Shown here piece by piece: positions 1 through 8,647 of a stretch of 35,359 nt of DNA. Below the pieces are notes generated by a model that ran no database searches, was not told the origin of the DNA, and saw only the letters and a list, made by a program, of their open reading frames with translations. Origin of the DNA: a virus. The stretch's first letter is position 1. Each line of letters starts with the position of its first letter. The translations under genes were made by a program, and so were the position numbers. The stretch lies in IMG/VR virus record IMGVR_UViG_3300027962_000030, positions 1 to 35,359 of that record, one strand, 5' to 3'.

Positions 1-1
1 G

Positions 2-97
2 TTTTTCGAATATCGAAATTCCGTTGATTTATCGGAAACGGCGAGGATTCGTAGAAAGACTTATGAAGAACGCCGCCTAACGCCAAACACCGGCTAA
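2..97 (+). CDS. C-terminal end of an upstream gene (5' cut by window edge)
   Basis: An open frame enters from the left edge and stops at TAA 95-97, giving about 31 residues that end in RLTPNTG and are rich in Arg and Glu. A second frame (3-80, ending ERLMKNAA) is also open with similar codon character, so I cannot be sure which is real. No function can be assigned. The stop falls inside a small hairpin at 89-106, just before the histone-fold gene at 119. Confidence 0.35.
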   Translation, partial: FFEYRNSVDLSETARIRRKTYEERRLTPNTG

Positions 98-106
98 GGC
101 GCCGGT
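89..106. other. Short GC hairpin before the histone-fold gene
   Basis: ACCGGC (89-94) and GCCGGT (101-106) form a 6-bp stem with a 6-nt loop, 12 nt before the ATG at 119. It could end the upstream transcript or shape the leader; no poly-T tract follows. Confidence 0.35.
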
Positions 107-118
107 TGTGACGTCAAA

Positions 119-283
119 ATGCTAATCGTGAAAAACGCCGTTCGACAGTTTGTACCGGAAGAATACCAGGTTTCAGCGGACTTCTACGAAGCGCTGTCTG
201 ACGAGGTTGAGGACGTTGTCGCCCGAGCTGGCGAGAGAGCGGAAGCTAATGGTCGGAGTACGCTGAAGCCCCGCGACCTGTAG
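119..283 (+). CDS. DUF1931-type histone-fold DNA-binding protein
   Basis: This 54-aa protein starts at ATG 119; the gene is too short for usual ORF cut-offs. It begins MLIVKNAVRQF, has a central SADFYEALSDEVEDVV helix, and ends RAEANGRSTLKPRDL. That layout (LIVK.AV, then a D/E-rich helix, then RAEAN.R.T..PRDL) is the pattern of the short archaeal DUF1931 histone-like proteins of about 55 residues. These are thought to bind DNA through a histone fold. Length and both ends fit, so it looks intact. No strong Shine-Dalgarno is visible; leaderless translation, common in haloarchaea, is possible. In a virus it could compact the genome or act as a regulator; that role is inference. Confidence 0.8.
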   Translation: MLIVKNAVRQFVPEEYQVSADFYEALSDEVEDVVARAGERAEANGRSTLKPRDL

Positions 284-463
284 GGGTTAAACCTTCGAAC
301 TTTCGGATTTTACGGCGCTAATTGGACGTAGAAACGTTGTTTCTCGACGTTTGAGTAACCTTTATTGCGCTCTCGACCCTACGTCTTTGTAGCCTCCGAC
401 GACGAACAAACGGGAGTTCCGTCGGAGTTGTTACCCAACCAGCGTACGGCTGGTCGATTAGCC

Positions 464-973
464 ATGCCCGTGAAAACGGCTTCAAAACCCGACGAGGAAC
501 CGTCTGATACGTCAAACGACAGCGATTTCTCACTTTTTCGTAAGGTTCAATCAGACGACGATATCTGCGGTAATTGCTTCCGTAGAACGCATAATTCGTT
601 CCAACGGAATTACGCCGTCGATATCTATAAGGTCGACCATTTCGAGTGGGAGACTTGGGCACGGAAGGTCGACTTGCCAGACGATCGTATTCCGGAATGG
701 GAGAATCGGGAAAGTGTACCTGCCACCCCTGTAACCCTCGGAATGCGTGGGTTGTGTGCTTGCGGTTTCCCGCCTGGAGAACAGCTCCGACCGTTACCTA
801 AATCACTGTTTTTTGAGTATGCGAACCACCTAATTGATCGGTATTCCGAAATCGGTATACAGTTCGACGAAACACGATTTCTTGACGTACTCAAGAAACG
901 TAAAACCGACCCCTCAGAACAATTCGCCGATGATAAGCTCTACGATGAAGCGACCGATGAATCGCTCGTATAA
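464..973 (+). CDS. Cys-rich hypothetical protein, putative zinc binding
   Basis: I do not recognise this gene. The preferred start is ATG 464 (169 aa). The frame is open back to a TTG at 365, but the extra residues look unlike the rest and no SD precedes either start. A CxxC pair (CGNC) near residue 50 and a CAC cluster (GLCACGF) near residue 105 suggest a metal site. The C-terminus is helical and acidic. It lies just upstream of the TerS-like gene on the same strand and may be co-transcribed with the packaging genes. A role in packaging or early regulation would be a guess. Confidence 0.55.
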   Translation: MPVKTASKPDEEPSDTSNDSDFSLFRKVQSDDDICGNCFRRTHNSFQRNYAVDIYKVDHFEWETWARKVDLPDDRIPEWENRESVPATPVTLGMRGLCACGFPPGEQLRPLPKSLFFEYANHLIDRYSEIGIQFDETRFLDVLKKRKTDPSEQFADDKLYDEATDESLV

Positions 974-1027
974 CGTGAATACGCAAGGTTCGTTGTACGA
1001 AATGTCGTTTACCTATGCGCTAAGCCG

Positions 1028-1666
1028 ATGAGCGGCGCATCCGATACCCGTTCGGATCGGGAGCCTAAGGTCGGGGATCCGGTAAACGAGGTCCCGGAAA
1101 GAGCGCCAGACGAGTACTGTAATGCGAGAACTACAGAGGACGGTAAGTTCCAAGGGTACTGCGGTGAGCCGGCAGGAGAGGGTACGGATAAAGACGCAGG
1201 GAGATGCTGGAAACACGGGGGACTTAGCACCGGCCCTACCGGTGACGACTTGAACCTCGTTGAGCCGGTGACTCACGGTTTAACCGTAGACCCACACAAT
1301 TACACAAGAACCCTTGATACGGCGGAAGAGAAACAGTTCGTCTTGAACGTTCAGTCGGCAGTCGAAGATAGGATAGAGCGGAACACCGGCGATTTAGATT
1401 TCCTCGATAAAGCGCTTGCTAACAGGGTCGCCGTCATGCTACATATCGCATGCCAAGCGGCAGAGTATGCGAATCGCGAGGGCTTATTCGAGCAGATATT
1501 CACGCCGGATGGGCAGATAGAGGTCGAAAATCGCATGCTCGATCATATCCGGCAGTATAACAAGGACCTCGTCCGGATTCTCCGGGATATTGGAGCTACG
1601 AAAGAGAGCGGTAACGACCTTGACGCCATCGCAATGTGGAGATCCGACCTTTCCGGTGACGAGTAG
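1028..1666 (+). CDS. Terminase small subunit-like protein
   Basis: This 212-aa protein starts at ATG 1028. Its N-terminal part has paired Cys in CNA..., YCGEPAG and RCWKHGG (about residues 30-65). The C-x-x-HGG motif with upstream Cys is typical of phage small-terminase-type proteins, which recognise viral DNA and load it onto the large subunit. The rest (about 90-205) is mainly helical and acidic, as expected for an oligomerising domain. Position supports the call: it is the first packaging-type gene, followed by a winged-helix gene, two adhesin genes and TerL. A strong hairpin follows the stop. It could instead be another zinc-dependent DNA-binding protein. Confidence 0.65.
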   Translation: MSGASDTRSDREPKVGDPVNEVPERAPDEYCNARTTEDGKFQGYCGEPAGEGTDKDAGRCWKHGGLSTGPTGDDLNLVEPVTHGLTVDPHNYTRTLDTAEEKQFVLNVQSAVEDRIERNTGDLDFLDKALANRVAVMLHIACQAAEYANREGLFEQIFTPDGQIEVENRMLDHIRQYNKDLVRILRDIGATKESGNDLDAIAMWRSDLSGDE

Positions 1667-1676
1667 TCGCTTTACC

Positions 1677-1726
1677 GTGGGTATAGATTGAGAGATAAGC
1701 TCATTTATCTTCCTATCTGTACCCAC
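1677..1726. other. Long imperfect hairpin after the TerS-like gene
   Basis: The arms 1677-1688 (GTGGGTATAGAT) and 1715-1726 (ATCTGTACCCAC) pair over 12 positions with one G-U. A 4x4 inner section is partly paired. AGATAA (1693-1698) then pairs with TTATCT (1705-1710) around a 6-nt loop. It starts 11 nt after the stop of the TerS-like gene. It may be an RNA processing or termination structure, or a protein-binding site. No poly-T tract follows directly. Confidence 0.6.
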
Positions 1727-1772
1727 GAGATATTCGTGGAGCTGTCGCTTTGCACGTCGGATTGATCCTTCT

Positions 1773-1803
1773 TCTCCGGTAAATCGCTCCAGCGCGCCGG
1801 AGA
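1773..1803. other. Second inverted repeat in the 1667-1839 leader region
   Basis: TCTCCGG (1773-1779) and CCGGAGA (1797-1803) form a 7-bp stem with a 17-nt loop. With the hairpin at 1677-1726, this makes the 173-nt gap before the winged-helix gene structured. No credible ORF lies in the gap. Confidence 0.4.
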
Positions 1804-1839
1804 GGCGGCGGTCCAGCGAACGGAGCAGGGGTACACACA

Positions 1840-2235
1840 ATGTCGACAGATATGGCACGAAACGACAAATTAAACGATTTGGTACGTGAACAGAACGGCG
1901 AAACTCCGGGATTCGAAGTACCCGAACCGCCAGATACGAAATTATTCGATAATAAGGGGTTAGCCTGCGCTTTAACGTTAATCCTTGCATCGTCAGACGG
2001 TAAACCGCACGGAAGGCAGATTTTAGACGTCCTTGATGACGTAGGACAACCTATTTCGCCGGGCACGTTGTATCCGGAGATACATGCCCTCGAAGACGAT
2101 GGTATCGTAAAACGCTCGGAGCTCGTTCAAACGAAGAAGATTCTAATTGACGACGATGAAGCGTTCGAAGAGCGAATAACCGAGTATATCGACGAATTAA
2201 ACTGGTTACTGTCGATGCTCGAAGAGGTACAATGA
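1840..2235 (+). CDS. PadR-like winged-helix DNA-binding protein
   Basis: This 131-aa protein starts at ATG 1840; an in-frame ATG at 1852 is an alternative. Residues about 40-105 follow the PadR winged-helix pattern: a helix with LTLILASSDGKPHGRQI, then ISPGTLYPEIHALEDDGIV, where GTLYP...LE..G is the recognition helix and the start of the wing. A short C-terminal helix (about 105-131) could dimerise. PadR proteins are usually transcriptional repressors. Between TerS and the fibre genes it may control the late operon, or it may be a second DNA-binding packaging factor. Its stop overlaps the next start (ATGA at 2232), so the two are translationally coupled. Confidence 0.7.
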   Translation: MSTDMARNDKLNDLVREQNGETPGFEVPEPPDTKLFDNKGLACALTLILASSDGKPHGRQILDVLDDVGQPISPGTLYPEIHALEDDGIVKRSELVQTKKILIDDDEAFEERITEYIDELNWLLSMLEEVQ

Positions 2236-3671
2236 CCTTTTCTGCGGCGGATAGTGACGGGATTCAAGCCCTCGATATTAACCAGTTTTCGTGGCTAACT
2301 GAGGGGTATTTCGTTCGGTTCGACGTAGGGAATGCGTGTTTCCCTACGATCGGGAACGGAATGACAGTCGAGGTAGATAGCGGTGAGATCGTTGCTAACG
2401 GTATAACAGTATCCGTTAGTTCTCAATCCGTTACGTTGTCAGACGGTGACTCTCAGCCGCGGAAAGACATCGTTTACCTTGATTCTGCCGGGCTTATTGA
2501 CGTCGCCGAGGGTACCCCAAACGCAGCCGTCCCCTCCGGCGAAATCCGGGAAGCTACAGCTCGGCCTGCCCCGCAGAGTTTGGAGGGTAATCCGTCGGTT
2601 ATCGTCGCCGAAATATGGGTGGGCGCTGGCGTAACCGATTTATCGACGAGTGACCTTCGAGATCGTCGGATTGGGTTCGAGGAATCAGCCCTTGAATTAT
2701 CGGATTTATCCGGTGAAATCGGAACGGGCGAATTAGCCGATGAATCCGTAACTGAGCCGAAGATTGACTCCGTCGATACGCCGAATGACGGGGAGTCATT
2801 GACGTGGAATAGCGCCGAGGCACGATTTGAATGGGTTTCAGCGACCGGATCCCCCGGTGGTTTAGACGGTCAAATCCAGTATAACGACGGGGGCGGGTTC
2901 TCCGGTATTACCGGTTTTACATACGACCCATCGACCTCCGAAATTACGTTGATACCAGTCATAAACGACGGTATAGTCGCTTTACAGGGGATAAGTTTTC
3001 CGAATATCACTGGAACGCCGACTTTTGCGTCACACGACCATTCAGAAGGCGGTTTATCAGCGATAGTAAACGCTGGTTTAGCCGATCAAGCCGTAACCCC
3101 TCCGAAAGTCGACGGATCCGGGGGATCGGCAGGTGACGTCCTTGGGACCGATGGAACCGCAACCGGTGTTTCGTGGGTAAGTCCGGGTACTGACGCTTCG
3201 ACATCTGCGGATTTCGTAGCTAAAAGCGGTGACGGTACGACTAAGACGTTCCTATTGTCACATTCACTCGGGACAACCCCCGCCGCTGCTACGGTTCTCG
3301 CCGATTCTGAGGACGCTTCGACTGACTTTTGGATTACCGGTAAAACGGCATCAGACGTCGAAATTACGTACGCCGCTGCCCCGGTTCCAGGGTCTAATAA
3401 TCTCGAATGGAACGTACTTACGAATGACGGCGGAGGGGGCGGTGGTACAAGCGGGGATTCGGTGACTAAGAACGGCGATGGTACGGATACGTTCTCGCTT
3501 AGCCATAGCCTCGGATCTACGCCAACCGCCGTAGTCGTTGTCCCTTCGTCCGAGGATGCGTCGTCTGACTTTTGGGTTAGTTCGAAATCGAGTACCGCCG
3601 TTGAGATAACTTACGACGTCGCTCCTCCGGCTGGTACCGATAATCTGTCATACGAGGTGATAGCACGATGA
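2232..3671 (+). CDS. Tail fibre / receptor-binding protein with virion-anchor N-terminus
   Basis: A 479-aa protein coupled to the previous gene by ATGA. Residues 1-148 match the N-terminus of the spike at 24156 almost position by position (GIQALDINQ, SVTLS.G.S.PRKD, VAEGTP.AAVPSGE, VIAE.WVG.GVT, LRDRRI), so this block is probably the tail-attachment domain. The middle has short fibre-like modules (LDGQIQYNDGGGFSG, GSAGDVLGTDGT). The C-terminus holds two copies of a 70-residue module (328-397 and 410-479) with SHSLG..P....V....EDAS.DFW and a closing P.G..NL. Such modules occur at tips of phage fibres. Secretion signals and transmembrane segments are absent. Likely role: host binding. Receptor unknown. 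Confidence 0.7.
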   Translation: MTFSAADSDGIQALDINQFSWLTEGYFVRFDVGNACFPTIGNGMTVEVDSGEIVANGITVSVSSQSVTLSDGDSQPRKDIVYLDSAGLIDVAEGTPNAAVPSGEIREATARPAPQSLEGNPSVIVAEIWVGAGVTDLSTSDLRDRRIGFEESALELSDLSGEIGTGELADESVTEPKIDSVDTPNDGESLTWNSAEARFEWVSATGSPGGLDGQIQYNDGGGFSGITGFTYDPSTSEITLIPVINDGIVALQGISFPNITGTPTFASHDHSEGGLSAIVNAGLADQAVTPPKVDGSGGSAGDVLGTDGTATGVSWVSPGTDASTSADFVAKSGDGTTKTFLLSHSLGTTPAAATVLADSEDASTDFWITGKTASDVEITYAAAPVPGSNNLEWNVLTNDGGGGGGTSGDSVTKNGDGTDTFSLSHSLGSTPTAVVVVPSSEDASSDFWVSSKSSTAVEITYDVAPPAGTDNLSYEVIAR

Positions 3672-5422
3672 GACGTGAACATTTCGACGAGTTAACAGCA
3701 AGGCGGGACGCCGACGTTAGGGTAGCACACGATTGGGGTTCTTCGTTAGCAGCGATTCAATCCGCTGTTGACGATTTAACGTCCGGTGGGTACGTATGGG
3801 TTTCGAAGGATTCAGGGCCATACCCTGCGAACGCTGACGTGTTGAATCTCCCGAGTGCCGTTCGTGTAATCGGCGATGGGGCCGAGATAACCGCCGGTAG
3901 TAAAGACGTTGAAGGCGGTGATACACTCGTAGTCACAAACGACGATATTACGAACGGAAACGACAATATAACGTTAAATGGTCTCGATATAACGGGGAAA
4001 GTGAGGATAGCAGCGGACGCTGCCGCCGGTAATTATTGTAGTAATATCACGCTTGATAACGTCAGATGTTACGATGTACCGGATTTTGCATTCGATTTAA
4101 GCGATGTTATGTCCGGTCATATACGTCGTTGTTACACGTCAAACGCCGGAGTTGGAGGCGATGATAACGGCAACGACGGGTTACATTTAACCGACTCTAT
4201 AGGCGTTTACATCGAGGATTACGAAGCCGACTCTGGGGACGACGTACTTGCGGTTGAAGCCAATAGTCTATTATCTTCGTTAATTACGATTAATCACGTT
4301 ACGGGAACTTCAAACGTCGGTGATTTGGTTAAGTTTTACACAAATCCGAATACCGACGTTGGTGATAATATATTCGGCGTATCTCTCGTTAACCCGAAAG
4401 CCGACGGTGGGCTTAACTCTGCGATCGAATTTGAAAACGACGGTTCAGGCGAGATTTACGATATAGGGGTACGTGGTCTCGACGCATACGATATATCGTC
4501 CGGAATAATCTCTAACGACTATACGAACGTACACCACGTTAGACTGTATGATTGTACGATTCGTCGCACTCAGCAGAGTCTTTTGAATCTCGGTAAAAGT
4601 TGGGAGTCTTACGGCGGTACCTACGTAGCCGCCGGTATGAGCGGTAATGCGTACCAGGGCGTTGAATTTAAAGCGGCCGACGCTAAGCTAATAGGCGGGG
4701 AAGTCGGACCCGCGACTAATCACGTAATACTGGCAAGCGGGGATCGGTTTACCGTTAAAGACGTAACCGTTGATGCGCTTTCTCAGACGATAGACGGCGT
4801 TACTATAAATCCGGCACAAGGTATACGTGTAAACGGGTTAGACGGGACCGTTGAGAATAACGACGTCGACGCTGATAACGACTGGGCAATCGGTTCTTCC
4901 GGGACCGATGCTGGTACGCTTGTATGGAATAATACGTATATTACGAACGGTCTTGGAGACGGACAGTTTTCGTCGGATGCAATACTCGGGTCGGGTCTTA
5001 TCGGAGTCGTCGGTTATCAGTCCGGAGACTTCATACCTCTCGTATATGGCTCAGGCGTTAATACAAGCGACGATGATACGACTTCGAGTACATATTCAAC
5101 GGCGACGAACGGCGGCGATGGTATCATTACGTGGGACCATATTCAGCCGTCGAGAGGGAGTGTTTACTGCGGGTATTTCGGTCGTATAGATTTACTTAAT
5201 GGTTCTACGATGGATGTACGCGTTAGAAACGTAACAGACGGCGAAACTATTTGTGAACGAACCGGTATATCGTCAACCGGACCGTTCGATATCGACCCCG
5301 TAGCGTACACTCCGACGACTACGAGTTCGCCGATACATTACCAGGCGGAAATCGCGTCAACCGACGGTACAAATACCGTCCGTCTTGACGATGGGTCACC
5401 GGTATTTGGGGTTCAAGTATGA
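3668..5422 (+). CDS. Right-handed beta-helix tailspike, GH28/pectate-lyase-like
   Basis: This 584-aa protein overlaps the previous gene by ATGA. After a short head (residues 1-25), residues about 25-430 consist of short hydrophobic strands with N/D/G turns, typical of parallel beta-helix tailspikes. Residues 168-198 read GNDGLHLTDS...YEADSGDDVLAVEA. This resembles the polygalacturonase-type (GH28) motifs N-D-G and G-D-D that carry the catalytic Asp residues: D170, D191 and D192. The usual GHG motif is not clear. The C-terminus (about 440-584) looks like a beta-sandwich. Likely role: binding and perhaps cutting host surface glycan. Catalysis is inference, because carbohydrate-binding-only beta-helices look similar. 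Confidence 0.65.
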   Translation: MRREHFDELTARRDADVRVAHDWGSSLAAIQSAVDDLTSGGYVWVSKDSGPYPANADVLNLPSAVRVIGDGAEITAGSKDVEGGDTLVVTNDDITNGNDNITLNGLDITGKVRIAADAAAGNYCSNITLDNVRCYDVPDFAFDLSDVMSGHIRRCYTSNAGVGGDDNGNDGLHLTDSIGVYIEDYEADSGDDVLAVEANSLLSSLITINHVTGTSNVGDLVKFYTNPNTDVGDNIFGVSLVNPKADGGLNSAIEFENDGSGEIYDIGVRGLDAYDISSGIISNDYTNVHHVRLYDCTIRRTQQSLLNLGKSWESYGGTYVAAGMSGNAYQGVEFKAADAKLIGGEVGPATNHVILASGDRFTVKDVTVDALSQTIDGVTINPAQGIRVNGLDGTVENNDVDADNDWAIGSSGTDAGTLVWNNTYITNGLGDGQFSSDAILGSGLIGVVGYQSGDFIPLVYGSGVNTSDDDTTSSTYSTATNGGDGIITWDHIQPSRGSVYCGYFGRIDLLNGSTMDVRVRNVTDGETICERTGISSTGPFDIDPVAYTPTTTSSPIHYQAEIASTDGTNTVRLDDGSPVFGVQV

Positions 5423-6999
5423 ATGCGGATAAGAAGCGTTTCAATCCGTCCGACTACTCGGATGGTGAAGATAAATACATACGGTTTATCGAGGACGTAC
5501 TTGGGATAACCCTCGCTGAAACGCAAAAGCGAATAATCAGAGCGTTAACGACGAAACAGCGGGTACTCGTTGTCTCAGCAAACGGTGTCGGAAAATCGTA
5601 TTCCGTTGGAGCGTTAATATTAGCGTTTCTACTTACGAATCTTGATTCGACGGTATTAGGTACCTCCGGTAGTTATTCGCAGTTCCGGGATACGATGTGG
5701 AGACCGCTTACGAAGATGTTTAAGCGTGCCCGTCGTAAAGCGGTTCTTCCAGGTCAGATACGTCGGGGGAACCCCCCTCGTCTTGAAGTTGACGACGATT
5801 GGTACGCTAAGGCGGTCTCTCCACGGGACCCCGGTGACCTTGAAGGTCGGCACGACGACCACGTTCTCGTCGTTGTTGAAGAAGCGGATAAGCGGTTCAT
5901 TACGGAGGAACACTTCGATTCAGCAAATTCGTCCGTAACTGATTCGAATGACCGAATGATAGCGGTCGCTAATCCGCCCAAAGATGAATCAAACGTCGTA
6001 TATGATAAGATGCGGTCGGATAGGTGGTATGTCGTTCAATTTTCGTCGTTTGAGTCGCATAACGTCAAAGCGGATATGGGAATGGTCGACGAACGGTTAC
6101 CCGGACTCGTTGATCTCGTTACAGTCGCCGACGATTGGGAGTCATGGAACGATGAACCGTGGCCTGGAACCCCCGACGATTGGCCGGGTATGGCTGAAAT
6201 GTCCCGGCGTATTACGTCCGGCGAAATACCGAGAGACGAGGTGATAAAATATCTCAAACCCGGATTCGAAAAAGCAAGATTCGCACACGCGGAAAGAGAC
6301 GATCTGGATCAACGGTGGTACCGTCGGAGAGCGGGTGTAATACCGCCTTCGACAGCAGGCGCTTATCGTCCGTTTACGACTGCTGACGTTGAAAACGCCC
6401 ATGTTTCCGAATGGCCGGATAATAGAGGTAGATTGGGTGGCGTTGGTATGGACGTTGCTCGTGCGGGTGGCGACTGGAACGTTTTAATCGCCGTTTATGG
6501 GTACCAACTTGCGGTAATCGACCGTTGGAAGGGCGTCGACCATAATCAGAACGAACGGTTAATAAGGGGGTATGCTAACGGTTGGTCGGGTAAGCCCGAA
6601 TTCGCCGTAGACGCGCAGGGGGAAGGCTCCGGACTTGCGGATCGTATATCGACGTTCTATCCAGAGCTTGTTCGTTTTTCCGCTGGTTCTAAACCACGGA
6701 ATAAGGACAAATTTTACGATAAATGGGCGGAATCATTGTACCATTTCGGGCGATGGCTCGACGAAGGAGGCGTTTATAAGAATAACCGGTTAAACGAGGA
6801 GCTACTGGCGGCGAGTCGTGTTGTAGAGTTCGACGAAAGATACTACGCAAGCCGAGAGGGTACGGTTCTCAAGGCTACGAAAAAGGACAAGATAAAGGAT
6901 GTACTCGGAAGATCACCGGACGTGCTCGACGCAGCTTTACAAGCTGTATGGACGAAAAAGGCAGAACGACCATCGACGGTACAGCGGCTCGTGTGGTGA
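5419..6999 (+). CDS. terL: Terminase large subunit
   Basis: A 526-aa DNA-packaging motor with ATPase and nuclease domains. The Walker A motif is SANGVGKS (53-60). Walker B is VLVVVEEAD (149-157), with the catalytic Glu in EE. A coupling motif VANPP lies at 183-187. The RuvC-like nuclease begins at GVGMDVARAGGDWN (341-354), where D345 is the first metal ligand; EFAVDAQGEG places D398 second; and a C-terminal SPDVLDA near residue 510 supplies the third. Length is normal for the family. It overlaps the spike gene by ATGA. Oddly, adhesin genes flank it on both sides, rather than TerS and portal. Confidence 0.93.
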   Translation: MNADKKRFNPSDYSDGEDKYIRFIEDVLGITLAETQKRIIRALTTKQRVLVVSANGVGKSYSVGALILAFLLTNLDSTVLGTSGSYSQFRDTMWRPLTKMFKRARRKAVLPGQIRRGNPPRLEVDDDWYAKAVSPRDPGDLEGRHDDHVLVVVEEADKRFITEEHFDSANSSVTDSNDRMIAVANPPKDESNVVYDKMRSDRWYVVQFSSFESHNVKADMGMVDERLPGLVDLVTVADDWESWNDEPWPGTPDDWPGMAEMSRRITSGEIPRDEVIKYLKPGFEKARFAHAERDDLDQRWYRRRAGVIPPSTAGAYRPFTTADVENAHVSEWPDNRGRLGGVGMDVARAGGDWNVLIAVYGYQLAVIDRWKGVDHNQNERLIRGYANGWSGKPEFAVDAQGEGSGLADRISTFYPELVRFSAGSKPRNKDKFYDKWAESLYHFGRWLDEGGVYKNNRLNEELLAASRVVEFDERYYASREGTVLKATKKDKIKDVLGRSPDVLDAALQAVWTKKAERPSTVQRLVW

Positions 7000-7002
7000 A
7001 AA

Positions 7003-8646
7003 ATGACACGCAGTGAAGCGTTCGATATCCTCTCTATACTCGAAGAACTCGACCCTCCGGCATACGACGATAAAACGAACGGACCGGCGGATAACGGGTC
7101 TATTATATACGTTACAGGCGACGGTACAGACACCGAGGGTTTATATCAGCGACAAAGCGGTACATACGAAAGATTAGGAGTTGGTGGCGGTATTTTCGCC
7201 GATTCTGGTACAAACGTTGATGGCGGGACTGTATGGCAGACAGGCGCCGAAGATGAAATCGATATGCAGTCCGGCGATGTACGTTCTGCATGGCATATTA
7301 CGAATCACGAGACTACGAACCAAGTTGCGCAAGCTAACCGGCCTCTCGTAAGTGTAAAACCGAGAACGTTATATCTCGATCCCGTTAATGGAAGCGATAG
7401 TGTCGACCTTCGTAACGTTACTGCGGATAATCCGCTTAAAACGCTCAATCATGCGCTAACCCTTATCCCTCATTTCCTGTTACATGAATGGACGATCGAT
7501 TTAACCGGTGCTACAGGTATATCTTTACCGGCTACGTACGATTCAGTTACGGCGATAAGCGGCCCTCCGATGGTGTTAGCTACGTGGGCAACGCCGGGCG
7601 TCGAACCTGCGCTTCATATCGTCGGGGACGTGTCTAATCCGTCGAATTGCGTCCTTAACCACGATTTCATCAATCTCGCTATTAAGAACGCCGAAACAGA
7701 CGATGAAGGTTCGGAGGCAATGCTCGCTGGATGCGAGATAGGCGCGATAATTAACAATAAAGCCGGCGAGTTATCGATAGCCGATTGTGTGTTCACTGGA
7801 GCTAACGGAAATGCGGCGCTTCAGGGTAAAGGTGGCGCCGTCACGACGTTCCATAACACCGAATTCCAAGACGGTTTAAATCACGTAGCTGACCTCGGAC
7901 AAGCGGGTGCATTCGTAATTCTACGGGGATGTACCGGTTCTGTTTCTGAGTACACGTTTGACTTAGAAGGCGGTGCTGTCGGGTTTGACTACGATAGCGA
8001 GACGATTGGTAAGCGTGGGAAATTCGGTTTAGGTAGCGGTGGCGTCGGAATACTTCGGTCTGGTAACGTCTTCGGTAATTCGACGCGTGAGGACTGGGGG
8101 GACGAGAGATTTAGTAAGCGTCGTACAGATCGTTATATCCAATATAGGCCGACTTGGAACGTTAATAACGGTAATCCGATCCCATCCGACGGTGTGGTCC
8201 AATTCCCGGACGGTAGCACGAACGTTCAAGAAATCGAGGTCGGTCGACGTGTACCGACTAATCACCCATCAACCGTCGATTTCGATTATCAGCTTGAAAG
8301 CGACCCTACGACCGGTAATTTCGACTTTGAGTTTATTCGAGCAAGCGATAACGAATTATGGCGTATTCGTATACTTAGTAGCGGTTCAGCGGAGCTTCAA
8401 AAGGTCGATGGTGGTACAGTAACAACCGTTCTTTCGTACAATTACACAGACGATCAGTCTACGCATTCGATCCGCGCTGAACGTAGCGATTTAGACGTTT
8501 GGGAGCTATTTGAGGATCAATCTTCGCAGACCGGTACTACGACGGATTCATACGTACCTCCCATCGGCTCTTTCGGTTGGGAAATGCAAATACGGAATAC
8601 GATGGATACATCGGTGCTACTCGGGGCATTCGAATTGGGTCACTAA
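7003..8646 (+). CDS. Putative tail spike: beta-helix core with C-terminal beta-sandwich
   Basis: A 547-aa protein starting 3 nt after TerL. The first 110 residues are a head with Gly/Asp-rich linkers. LYLDPVNGSDSVD (about 122-135), followed by NPLKTLNHALTLIP, is a common entry into phage beta-helix spikes. Residues about 150-370 have repeated short strands with Asn/Asp/Gly turns. The C-terminal part (about 395-547) resembles a concanavalin/LamG-like sandwich (FDYQLESDPTTGNFDFEFI, WRIRILSSGSAELQ). No catalytic motif is obvious, so binding rather than cleavage is the safer reading. It is probably part of a host-recognition set with 8648 and 9049. Confidence 0.55.
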   Translation: MTRSEAFDILSILEELDPPAYDDKTNGPADNGSIIYVTGDGTDTEGLYQRQSGTYERLGVGGGIFADSGTNVDGGTVWQTGAEDEIDMQSGDVRSAWHITNHETTNQVAQANRPLVSVKPRTLYLDPVNGSDSVDLRNVTADNPLKTLNHALTLIPHFLLHEWTIDLTGATGISLPATYDSVTAISGPPMVLATWATPGVEPALHIVGDVSNPSNCVLNHDFINLAIKNAETDDEGSEAMLAGCEIGAIINNKAGELSIADCVFTGANGNAALQGKGGAVTTFHNTEFQDGLNHVADLGQAGAFVILRGCTGSVSEYTFDLEGGAVGFDYDSETIGKRGKFGLGSGGVGILRSGNVFGNSTREDWGDERFSKRRTDRYIQYRPTWNVNNGNPIPSDGVVQFPDGSTNVQEIEVGRRVPTNHPSTVDFDYQLESDPTTGNFDFEFIRASDNELWRIRILSSGSAELQKVDGGTVTTVLSYNYTDDQSTHSIRAERSDLDVWELFEDQSSQTGTTTDSYVPPIGSFGWEMQIRNTMDTSVLLGAFELGH

Positions 8647-8647
8647 A

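Noticed and set aside
365-463. TTG-initiated N-terminal extension of the Cys-rich gene
   Set aside because: The extra residues do not resemble the rest of the protein, TTG is a weak start and no SD is present; ATG 464 is preferred.
1484-1990. 168-aa minus-strand frame
   Set aside because: It runs antisense across the TerS-like gene, the hairpins and the PadR-like gene, and has no recognisable content.
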